From: an uncultured Pseudogracilibacillus sp.
GTDB taxonomy: Bacteria > Bacillota > Bacilli > Bacillales > Amphibacillaceae
DNA: 7,863 bases
Reading direction: 5' to 3'
Assembly: GCA_937974845.1 (NCBI GenBank)
Contig: CALJVC010000054.1
Location: 1-7,863, forward strand
Position numbers and translations under genes: made by a program. Positions within the stretch are counted from its first letter, which is position 1. Each line of letters opens with the position of its first letter. This document shows positions 1 through 5,432 of this stretch, in pieces. Under the pieces are notes generated by a model. That model did not search any database. It saw nothing but the letters and a program-made list of their open reading frames with translations, and was not told where the DNA came from.

Positions 1-9
1 ATCCCCAAG

Positions 10-80
10 TTATTCACAAAACAGCCCTCTTATTCACAAGACATCAGGGATATACACAAGTTTCCCACAATTTAATCACA
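10..80 (+). promoter_or_regulatory. Cluster of DnaA-box-like 9-mers
   Basis: Five 9-mers resembling the DnaA box TTATNCACA lie in the same orientation: TTATTCACA at 10-18 and 30-38 (both fit the consensus), ATATACACA at 50-58 (one mismatch), TTTCCCACA at 61-69 (two mismatches) and TTAATCACA at 72-80 (one mismatch). Start-to-start spacings are 20, 20, 11 and 11 bp, near whole helical turns, so bound proteins would lie on roughly one face. Four of the five are followed by A. The window opens with ATCCCCA, which would be a further one-mismatch box if preceded by TT, so the cluster may continue to the left. Such clusters occur at oriC, at DnaA-titrating or regulatory sites in Bacillus chromosomes and at some plasmid origins. 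Which applies here cannot be decided from this window. There is no dnaA or rep gene in view. Confidence 0.6.
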
Positions 81-101
81 GCTAGTTGGATAAAAGCGAA
101 G

Positions 102-123
102 AAAAAAACCCGCAACTTGCGGG
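102..123 (-). terminator. Rho-independent terminator, minus strand
   Basis: Read on the minus strand, a 6-bp GC-rich stem (CCCGCA with TGCGGG, 3-nt loop) is followed directly by seven T. On the plus strand the hairpin has no T-run after it, so it acts in the minus direction. It is the best-formed terminator downstream of trpA and probably gives the outer end of the trp transcript, unless the weaker candidate at 246-290 stops most of it. Confidence 0.75.
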
Positions 124-245
124 CTAAGAAAAATAGAAAGTGTAAAATACAAAGCAGGAATGACTTTCCGTTGCTAAGCAATTTTTAATCTTTGAAAAGT
201 AAATTTCGTTGAAGAGATGATGGCATAAATAACGCAAAGGGGCTT

Positions 246-290
246 AAAAAAGTGCCGCCCAAGGTCGCTCTCCTCTATATGCTCAGGCGC
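246..290 (-). terminator. Weak terminator-like hairpin
   Basis: On the minus strand GCGCCTGAG (290-282) can pair with CTTGGGCGGC (263-254) as nine base pairs, two of them G-U, with one bulged G. The loop is 18 nt. Six T follow (251-246) after two intervening bases. The long loop and wobble pairs make it weaker than the hairpin at 102-123. It could be the first of two stops for the trp transcript. Confidence 0.35.
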
Positions 291-420
291 TCTTTACGCT
301 TAAGGTCTCTCTTTTATCCGTTCAAAAATTCGTGCAGGTGCTAGTGCCATCCAAGGCCGCTCCTCAGGCGCTAGTCCTGCCCGGCTCTTTTATACGCTCC
401 AAAAACGATGCCCAGAGACC
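251..420. repeat. Degenerate two-unit tandem repeat
   Basis: Unit A (251-342) and unit B (343-420) share three blocks in the same order. Both begin AGTGCC, two variable bases, then CCAAGG and CGCTC with one difference between. Both then have CTCAGGCGCT (282-291 and 363-372). Both later have CTCTTTTAT followed within a few bases by a run of A (309 and 385 onward). The spacer between the first two blocks is 11 bp in A and absent in B. This looks like an old tandem duplication. No coding frame runs through it and I do not recognise a known RNA family. Confidence 0.6.
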
Positions 421-450
421 CAAGGATATTAAAAAATAATCCCCGGGTAC
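419..450 (-). repeat. Palindromic repeat, copy 1
   Basis: This is a 32-bp element that on the minus strand begins GTACCCGGGGAT and ends ATCCTTGGG, forming a 9-bp stem around an A/T-rich loop. It is a near copy of the element at 480-510. In minus-strand RNA the two A/C mismatches of the plus strand become G-U pairs, so the fold favours the trp-sense RNA. It has no T-run after it and is not a terminator. Confidence 0.65.
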
Positions 451-479
451 AAAGAATTGAAGTTGATAAAGCGTGAGTT

Positions 480-510
480 CCCAAGAATATTAAAAATAAT
501 CCTCGGGTAC
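480..510 (-). repeat. Palindromic repeat, copy 2
   Basis: This 31-bp element on the minus strand begins GTACCCGAGGAT and ends ATTCTTGGG, again a 9-bp stem with an A/T-rich loop, one base shorter than in copy 1. Compared with copy 1, one G-U pair has become A-U and one G-C pair has become G-U, so every difference within the stem keeps pairing in minus-strand RNA. The copies start 61 bp apart in the same orientation. Confidence 0.65.
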
Positions 511-556
511 CTTGAAAACAAATTTTAAAAGAACTCCCTTAAAACTAGGAAAAATT

Positions 557-1393
557 TTAAAGGCTTGCTTCGATGAACTTTTGTACTTCTACGTCCTTCT
601 TTTGGTGAAAAAGTTCGACGATTTTACTTCCGACGATGACGCCGTCGCAATGTTGGGCTAGTTCCCGCGCTTGGGAGGCTGTTGAAATTCCGAACCCTGC
701 AAGAACCGGTACGGGAGCGATCTTTTTTAACTTGTTCAAATAGCTAGCGACGGAGTCTTCGTAGGATTCCCGGGCGCCAGTCGTTCCGCGAACGGCGACG
801 GCATAAAGAAAGCCCTCGGAACGGTTGGCAAGTTCCTGTATGCGCTCCTCGGTGCTGGTTAAGGCAGCGAGGCGAATGAAGGCTAGGCGATGTTGTTCTA
901 GGGCATCTGTAAGTAACTGCTCTTCTTCCATCGGGAGGTCGGGGACGATGATGCCGTCTACACCGGCTTCTTTACAGCGGGCAGCAAAGCGCTCGATGCC
1001 GTAAACGAAAATCGGATTAATATAGGTCATTAATAAAATAGGCACTTGTCGAGTTTCCCGATGGGCTTCCAATAAATCAAGGACTTGATCGAGGGTTACT
1101 CCTTCAGATAAGGCGCGGAGTCCAGCTTCTTGAATCGTCGGACCGTCGGCGACCGGGTCGGAAAAGGGAAAGCCGATTTCAATCGCGGCCGCTCCACTTG
1201 CTTCTAAGAGCTCGATCTGTTCGACGAGCCGATCTAAACCGCCGTCACCGGCTACGATATATGGGACAAACAATTTCTTTCCTTGTTTTTGGATACGTTC
1301 AAAGTAATCCTTAATTTTATCTTTTCCAGTAAGTTGGTAGTTTTCGGACTGGTTCCTTATCTCTGTCATCGTTCTTGCTTCTTGTTCTCTCAT
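557..1393 (-). CDS. trpA: Tryptophan synthase alpha subunit
   Basis: The 278-residue product cleaves indole-3-glycerol phosphate to indole and glyceraldehyde-3-phosphate and passes indole to TrpB in the cytoplasmic alpha2-beta2 complex. The alpha-subunit signature is clear at residues 70-86 (AIEIGFPFSDPVADGPT). It carries the two catalytic acids, Glu72 and Asp83, matching Glu49 and Asp60 of the Salmonella enzyme. Residues 42-50 (FVPYIVAGD) match the first TIM-barrel strand, and the GFGIS and VIVGS phosphate-binding turns lie near the C-terminus. The start ATG overlaps the trpB stop as ATGA, and AAGGTGAG lies upstream within trpB. The Met at residue 9 lacks such a site. About 25 residues precede the conserved barrel, slightly longer than usual. 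It is the last gene of the operon and is expected to be translationally coupled to trpB. Confidence 0.97.
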   Translation of the reverse strand: MREQEARTMTEIRNQSENYQLTGKDKIKDYFERIQKQGKKLFVPYIVAGDGGLDRLVEQIELLEASGAAAIEIGFPFSDPVADGPTIQEAGLRALSEGVTLDQVLDLLEAHRETRQVPILLMTYINPIFVYGIERFAARCKEAGVDGIIVPDLPMEEEQLLTDALEQHRLAFIRLAALTSTEERIQELANRSEGFLYAVAVRGTTGARESYEDSVASYLNKLKKIAPVPVLAGFGISTASQARELAQHCDGVIVGSKIVELFHQKKDVEVQKFIEASL

Positions 1394-2595
1394 TGACTCT
1401 CACCTTCTAAAAGATTTTTCACTTGGTTGACGTCCTTATCTCCCCGACCGGAAAGGTTAACGACAATTAGTTCGTCGGTCTTTGTTCTTTTTGCTAGTTT
1501 TACAGCGTAGGCTACGGCATGGGCACTTTCTAGAGCTGGAATTATTCCTTCCTTCTTTGAAAGGAGTTGGAAGGCTTCTAGGGCTTCGTCGTCGGTAATC
1601 GAGTCGTAGGTGACCCGGCCAATCTCTTTAAGGTAACTATGTTCAGGTCCCACCCCCGGGTAGTCTAGGCCAGCAGAAATAGAAAAGGCCTCCTTAATTT
1701 GCCCCTCCTTTGATTGAAGGAGCTGGGTCATCGTGCCGTGTAACATTCCCGTTTGACCTTCGGCTAGGGCGGCAGCGTGCTTACCCGTGGCCAGGCCTAG
1801 CCCACCGGCTTCGATACCATATAAACGGGTGCCTTCCTCCTCGATAAAGGGATGGAAGATGCCAATTGCATTACTCCCACCGCCGACAGCGGCGATAATA
1901 TGGTCAGGTAGGGCACCGGCCTGTTCGATCATCTGCTTTTTCGTTTCCTCTCCAATAATTCGTTGAAAGTCGCGAACCATTTGCGGGAAAGGATGGGGTC
2001 CGACGACCGAGCCTAAAATATAATGGGTATCATCGACGTGAGCGACCCAATAACGTAGGGCTTCGTTTACCGCATCCTTCAATGTCCCACTTCCTTGGTC
2101 TACAGCGACAACCTTCGCTCCGAGCAGTTCCATTCGAAAAACGTTCAAGGCCTGACGCTTTACATCGTGGGCGCCCATAAAAATCGTACATTCTAAATCG
2201 AGTAGGGCACAGACTGTCGCTGTAGCTACTCCGTGTTGACCGGCGCCGGTCTCGGCAACAATTTTCTTTTTACCCATTCGTCGAGCTAGCAGGGCCTGGC
2301 CGATAGAATTATTAATCTTATGGGCACCGGTATGGTTTAAGTCCTCTCTTTTTAAAAAAATTCGTCCGCCTTCTAGAGTCCGGCTTAAATTTTTCGCTTC
2401 ATATAAAGGAGTTTCCCGCCCAACATAGTGCCGTAAATAGTAGGACAGTTCCTCTTGGAAGGAGGGATCCTGCTGAACCTTTTCATAGGCTTCTTCTAAT
2501 TCGAGTAATGCCGGCATTAAAAGTTCAGGAACAAACTTTCCACCGAACTTTCCGTACCGACCGTTTGCATCAGGGTATGCATATTTTTCTTCCAT
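1390..2595 (-). CDS. trpB: Tryptophan synthase beta subunit
   Basis: The 401-residue PLP enzyme condenses indole with L-serine to give L-tryptophan, in complex with TrpA. The PLP lysine is Lys93 in the motif LNHTGAHKINN (86-96). The catalytic glutamate is Glu115 in ETGAGQHG. The phosphate-binding loop is GGGSN (238-242), and the C-terminal NLSGRGDKD (380-388) holds the serine near the PLP ring nitrogen. The N-terminal GRYGKFGGKFVPE (12-24) is typical of the main TrpB1 family rather than of TrpB2. The length is normal and nothing is missing. The ribosome binding site is poor (AAAGG about 10 bases before the ATG), despite a 155-bp gap from trpF. The stop codon overlaps the trpA start. Confidence 0.98.
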   Translation of the reverse strand: MEEKYAYPDANGRYGKFGGKFVPELLMPALLELEEAYEKVQQDPSFQEELSYYLRHYVGRETPLYEAKNLSRTLEGGRIFLKREDLNHTGAHKINNSIGQALLARRMGKKKIVAETGAGQHGVATATVCALLDLECTIFMGAHDVKRQALNVFRMELLGAKVVAVDQGSGTLKDAVNEALRYWVAHVDDTHYILGSVVGPHPFPQMVRDFQRIIGEETKKQMIEQAGALPDHIIAAVGGGSNAIGIFHPFIEEEGTRLYGIEAGGLGLATGKHAAALAEGQTGMLHGTMTQLLQSKEGQIKEAFSISAGLDYPGVGPEHSYLKEIGRVTYDSITDDEALEAFQLLSKKEGIIPALESAHAVAYAVKLAKRTKTDELIVVNLSGRGDKDVNQVKNLLEGESQ

Positions 2596-2750
2596 TACTT
2601 CTCAACCTTTCTTTCTAGCTATTTCTTTGAGGATCAATTTTGGCAAAGGCTTTGGAAGAAGTAGCTTGCCAACGAATCTTTCCTTTAAAACTTACAACGC
2701 TCCAAACAGTTGTTAATCATCTACTCTAATTTATCTGCGTATATAAAAAG
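2596..2750 (-). other. trpF-trpB intercistronic gap with hairpin
   Basis: These 155 bp lie between the trpF stop and the trpB ATG, long for an operon with other genes that touch. On the minus strand TTGGCAA (2672-2666) pairs perfectly with TTGCCAA (2646-2640) across a 19-nt loop. No T-run follows, so it is not a terminator. A smaller ACAAC/GTTGT stem lies nearer trpF. I found no convincing promoter or small gene. A role in mRNA processing or stability is possible but is inference. Confidence 0.45.
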
Positions 2751-3359
2751 TTACCTACTTGCTTTAGTAACGGCTGATAAAAAGGCGCGGATTTTGGCTG
2801 GATCCTTTCTGCCCTTCGTTTCGACACCGCTCGATACATCGACACCGCCGACAGCCGTCGCTTGAAGGGCTTTTTGGACATTTTCCGGCTTGAGTCCACC
2901 GGCCAAAAGGAGCCTGTGCCGTTGGATAGGGATGTTGTCGAGGCGGGACCAGTCGAAGGTTTTTCCGGAACCACCGCGGTAGGTCGTCCCGGGGCTATCG
3001 ATTAGAAAAAAATCAGCTGGATAGTCCCGGAGGATTTCGTTATTTACATTATTTATAGAGAAGGCCTTAATAATCGGCCGGGATAAACGTTTAGCTAAGG
3101 CAGGGGGTTCGTCGCCGTGGAGCTGGATATAGTCGAGGCCGACATAGTCTGCGACTTGCTCCATCTTTTGATGCTTTTCATTGACGAAAACCCCGACGGT
3201 CTTGATGCGGGTGGAGAGGGCGTCGACGATGTGCCTCGCTTGTTCTGGTTCGATCCGGCGGGAACTTTCGGCAAAGACGAAGCCAATCATCGTCGCTCCA
3301 GCTTCCTCGGCAACTTTAGCGATATCGACCGAAGTAATACCACAGATTTTTACAATCAT
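2751..3359 (-). CDS. trpF: Phosphoribosylanthranilate isomerase
   Basis: The 202-residue single-domain TIM-barrel enzyme performs the Amadori rearrangement of N-(5'-phosphoribosyl)anthranilate to CdRP, the substrate of TrpC. The N-terminal VKICGIT contains Cys6, the general base. Asp121 in FLIDSPG is the general acid. QLHGDE (79-84), GGSGKTFDW (129-137), AGGL (153-156) and GVDVSSGVE (172-180) are the usual strand and phosphate-binding motifs. The length is normal for a free-standing TrpF, not fused to TrpC as in E. coli. The start is fixed by AGGAGG seven bases upstream of the ATG. An 80-bp gap with a hairpin separates it from trpC. Confidence 0.97.
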   Translation of the reverse strand: MIVKICGITSVDIAKVAEEAGATMIGFVFAESSRRIEPEQARHIVDALSTRIKTVGVFVNEKHQKMEQVADYVGLDYIQLHGDEPPALAKRLSRPIIKAFSINNVNNEILRDYPADFFLIDSPGTTYRGGSGKTFDWSRLDNIPIQRHRLLLAGGLKPENVQKALQATAVGGVDVSSGVETKGRKDPAKIRAFLSAVTKASR

Positions 3360-3392
3360 CTTTCTACCTCCTGTCCTTCGTTTGCTCCCGTT

Positions 3393-3428
3393 GAAGCAAA
3401 GCCTATCTTTTTTACTTGGGCTTGCTTC
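3393..3428 (-). other. Hairpin in the trpC-trpF gap
   Basis: Within the 80 bp between trpC and trpF, the minus-strand GAAGCAAGCC (3428-3419) pairs with GGCTTTGCTTC (3403-3393) as ten base pairs with one bulged base. The loop is A-rich, 15 nt. No T-run follows, so it should not terminate. It sits about 20 bases before the strong trpF ribosome binding site. It could be a processing or stability element, and there is no direct evidence of function. Confidence 0.45.
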
Positions 3429-3439
3429 TTCCTCTAGGC

Positions 3440-4225
3440 TTATTTTTTGAGCAAGGGCACTTGGAAAGTTTCAATGGTTTTTTCTACTTCCTTCGCCCGC
3501 ATCAAACGCTCCCCGACGAGGATGGCCCGGGCACCGGCCTTGCTAACTCGTTCTACATCTTGACGACTCGCCAGACCGCTTTCGCTCACGAGAAGTACAT
3601 CTTCAGATTGAACGAGGTTGGCTAACCTTTCTGTTGTTGCTAAATCGACCTGGAAGTTTTTCAAGTTCCGATTGTTAATGCCGACTAGCTTAGCGCCGAG
3701 TCGTAAGACCCTTTCCATTTCTGCCTCATCGTGAACTTCACAGAGAACTTCTAAGCCTTGTTCCTTAGCATAGTGATAAAGTTCGTACATTTCTTTTTCT
3801 TCTAAGGCCTGGGCAATAAGCAAGATAATATTAGCTCCAGCCTGCTTGGCCCGGTCGATTTGAATCCGATCGATGAAGAAATCTTTTTGTAAAATAGGAA
3901 GATCGACGGCCTTTCTTACCTGGCGCAGGTCCTCCATCGTCCCTTGGAAAAAGGGCGTATCCGTCAGTACGGAAATCGCCTGTACACCCGAGGTTGCATA
4001 ACGTGTTGCTTGAAAGACGGGATCAACTTCGGCCTTGATCGTTCCCTTCGACGGACTGGCCCGCTTAATTTCAGCAATGATTCCCATTGTGCTTGCCCTT
4101 TCCAACTGGCTGTAGAAGGAGGGGACTTGCTTTTCGATGACTTCTTCTTTTTCTAGGAGCCTCTCCCTTTTTATGAAGGCGACTTCTTTTCTTTTTTCAT
4201 CAAGGATTTTTTGTAAAATGGTCAT
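3440..4225 (-). CDS. trpC: Indole-3-glycerol-phosphate synthase
   Basis: The 261-residue TIM-barrel enzyme closes the indole ring: CdRP is decarboxylated and dehydrated to indole-3-glycerol phosphate. The family signature IIAEIKRASPSKG (49-61) has Glu52 and Lys54. Lys114 in ILQKDFF is the catalytic acid. Glu163 in LCEVH, NNRNL (184-188) and SESG (214-217) complete the active site. The length matches free-standing TrpC enzymes. The ATG follows directly on the trpD stop codon (TAA then ATG with no base between). A GAGGT sequence just upstream lies inside the end of trpD, so the two should be translationally coupled. Confidence 0.97.
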   Translation of the reverse strand: MTILQKILDEKRKEVAFIKRERLLEKEEVIEKQVPSFYSQLERASTMGIIAEIKRASPSKGTIKAEVDPVFQATRYATSGVQAISVLTDTPFFQGTMEDLRQVRKAVDLPILQKDFFIDRIQIDRAKQAGANIILLIAQALEEKEMYELYHYAKEQGLEVLCEVHDEAEMERVLRLGAKLVGINNRNLKNFQVDLATTERLANLVQSEDVLLVSESGLASRQDVERVSKAGARAILVGERLMRAKEVEKTIETFQVPLLKK

Positions 4226-5263
4226 TTACCTTACCTCACTTCCTTGCATTTGCTTGCTTAAACGGATGAGTTGCTGTAGGCGTTCCATCGCCCTTCCAGA
4301 GGCGATGCTTTCCCGCGCGCGCTCGAGCCCTTCAGACAAGGTTTTTGCCCTTCCGTTGGCAAAGAGCCCGAGGGTGGCATTCAGTAGCACCGTATCTAAA
4401 TAAGGTCCTGGCTCATTGCGTAGCACTTGCAAGAGAATTTTCGCATTTTCTTTTGCGTCGCCCCCTCGAATCGCTTCGTTCGGATAAACGGGCAGACCTA
4501 GCTCTTCCGGATGGAGGGTGAAACGTTCGATAGTCCCCTCGTCTAAAAGAGCAATCTCATTGTTTCCGGCAAGGGAGGCCTCATCTAACCCTCCCGCTCC
4601 ATTTACGACGACCGCTCGCTTGCGCCCGAGCTTATGGAGGGACTTGGCAATCGTCGTAAGCTTAGAGGAATCGTAGACACCGACGAGCTGGGTTTCTAAA
4701 GGAAGCGGGTTCGTCAAGGGTCCAATTAGATTAAAGATCGTCGGTAGACCTAGGTTAGTCCGGACTTTCATAAAGGGTCGCAACCTTTGGTGTACGTGGG
4801 GCGCGAATAAAAAGGCAATCCGATTTTCCCGGAGAATTTTTGCCGTGTTTTTTCCCGAAAGGGTCAGATTCACACCTAAGGCCTCTAAAACGTCAGCACT
4901 GCCGGTTTTGCTCGATACCCGTCGATTGCCATGCTTGGCAACGGTGAGTCCAGCCCCAGCTAAAACGAAGGCTGTCGTCGTACTGACATTGAAGCTATTG
5001 GAACGGTCTCCGCCGGTCCCGCAATTATCCATAACGTTCGGTAGCCTCAACCGGGCTAGTTCGGATTTACTTTGAATAACTTCTACCATTCCGGCGATTT
5101 CTTCGGCGGTTTCCCCCTTCATTTTTAATGCCGTAAGGAAGGCGGCGATTTCGGTTTCGGTGATCGAAGGAGAAAAACAGTGGCTGATCGCTGCTTTCAT
5201 CTCATCCTGGGATAAATCCTCTTTCTGCATGAGTCGTTCGAGATAGGTTTGAAAGGGTGACAT
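4226..5263 (-). CDS. trpD: Anthranilate phosphoribosyltransferase
   Basis: The 345-residue enzyme joins anthranilate to PRPP, giving N-(5'-phosphoribosyl)anthranilate and pyrophosphate. The PRPP-binding GTGGD (82-86) is followed by FNVST (91-95) and KHGNR (110-114). RTNLGLPTIFNLIGPLTNP (168-186) includes an anthranilate-contacting arginine region. The Mg-binding acidic pair lies in GLDE (225-228). The length is normal for a free-standing TrpD without a fused TrpG domain. The start is fixed by AGGAGGG seven bases upstream of the ATG. A 169-bp gap separates it from trpE, where many related operons carry trpG. Confidence 0.97.
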   Translation of the reverse strand: MSPFQTYLERLMQKEDLSQDEMKAAISHCFSPSITETEIAAFLTALKMKGETAEEIAGMVEVIQSKSELARLRLPNVMDNCGTGGDRSNSFNVSTTTAFVLAGAGLTVAKHGNRRVSSKTGSADVLEALGVNLTLSGKNTAKILRENRIAFLFAPHVHQRLRPFMKVRTNLGLPTIFNLIGPLTNPLPLETQLVGVYDSSKLTTIAKSLHKLGRKRAVVVNGAGGLDEASLAGNNEIALLDEGTIERFTLHPEELGLPVYPNEAIRGGDAKENAKILLQVLRNEPGPYLDTVLLNATLGLFANGRAKTLSEGLERARESIASGRAMERLQQLIRLSKQMQGSEVR

Positions 5264-5323
5264 GCTAATCCCTCCTATTATTTTTCATGTCAGAAGCCTT
5301 AGCTCCTGCGTAAGCAAAAGTAT

Positions 5324-5352
5324 TTTATGGACGATTCGATTTCTATTGTCTA
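5324..5352 (-). promoter_or_regulatory. Weak possible internal promoter
   Basis: On the minus strand TAGACA (5352-5347, five of six bases of the -35 consensus) is followed after 17 bp by CATAAA (5329-5324, four of six bases of the -10 consensus). It could give T-box-independent expression of trpDCFBA. The match is modest in A/T-rich DNA, so this is only a candidate. Confidence 0.2.
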
Positions 5353-5396
5353 ACGGAATCTCGCTAACCGTTTCCTATTGTCTAACGAAAATCTCG
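5343..5396. repeat. Short direct repeat between trpE and trpD
   Basis: CTATTGTCTAACGGAATCTCG (5343-5363) recurs at 5375-5396 with one substitution and one extra base. The starts are 32 bp apart. It may be a duplication scar, a protein-binding pair or RNA structure. I do not recognise it. Confidence 0.65.
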
Positions 5397-5432
5397 GTAC
5401 CATCGACAAAGGGGTTGACCTAAATGAATCAG

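Larger units (their letters stand above)
124..556 (-). other. Long non-coding region downstream of trpA
   Basis: These 433 bp between the trpA stop codon and the outer terminator contain no convincing reading frame on either strand. They hold an A/T-rich stretch next to trpA, two copies of a palindromic repeat (419-450 and 480-510), a degenerate two-unit tandem repeat (251-420) and a terminator candidate (246-290). If transcription runs to 102, the trp mRNA has an unusually long structured 3' untranslated region. I saw no good minus-strand promoter inside it that would argue for an independent small RNA. Confidence 0.5.
5264..5432 (-). other. trpE-trpD gap, no trpG
   Basis: These 169 bp lie between the trpE stop and trpD start. 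I found no recognisable TrpG remnant in the three minus-strand frames, which are closed by several stops. The gap contains a 21-22 bp direct repeat (5343-5396), a weak promoter-like pair, and the trpD ribosome binding site at its end. In B. subtilis trpE and trpD overlap, and in B. cereus-type operons trpG sits here, so a long empty gap is notable. Confidence 0.55.

Noticed and set aside
170..190. TTGCTAAGCAA followed by TTTTT as a plus-strand terminator
   Set aside because: Only four pairs can form around a 3-nt loop with little GC. Too weak to call.
2607..2700. Short minus-strand basic peptide frame before trpB
   Set aside because: There is no ATG in frame and no ribosome binding site. The frame is too short to separate from chance.
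3117..3625. Several plus-strand open frames opposite trpF and trpC
   Set aside because: They are shadows of the real genes in other frames, without ribosome binding sites or recognisable motifs.
5380..5405. T-box-like string (ATGGTACCGAG on the minus strand) in the trpE-trpD gap
   Set aside because: No Stem I, specifier or terminator accompanies it. The resemblance is limited to a few bases around GGTACC.
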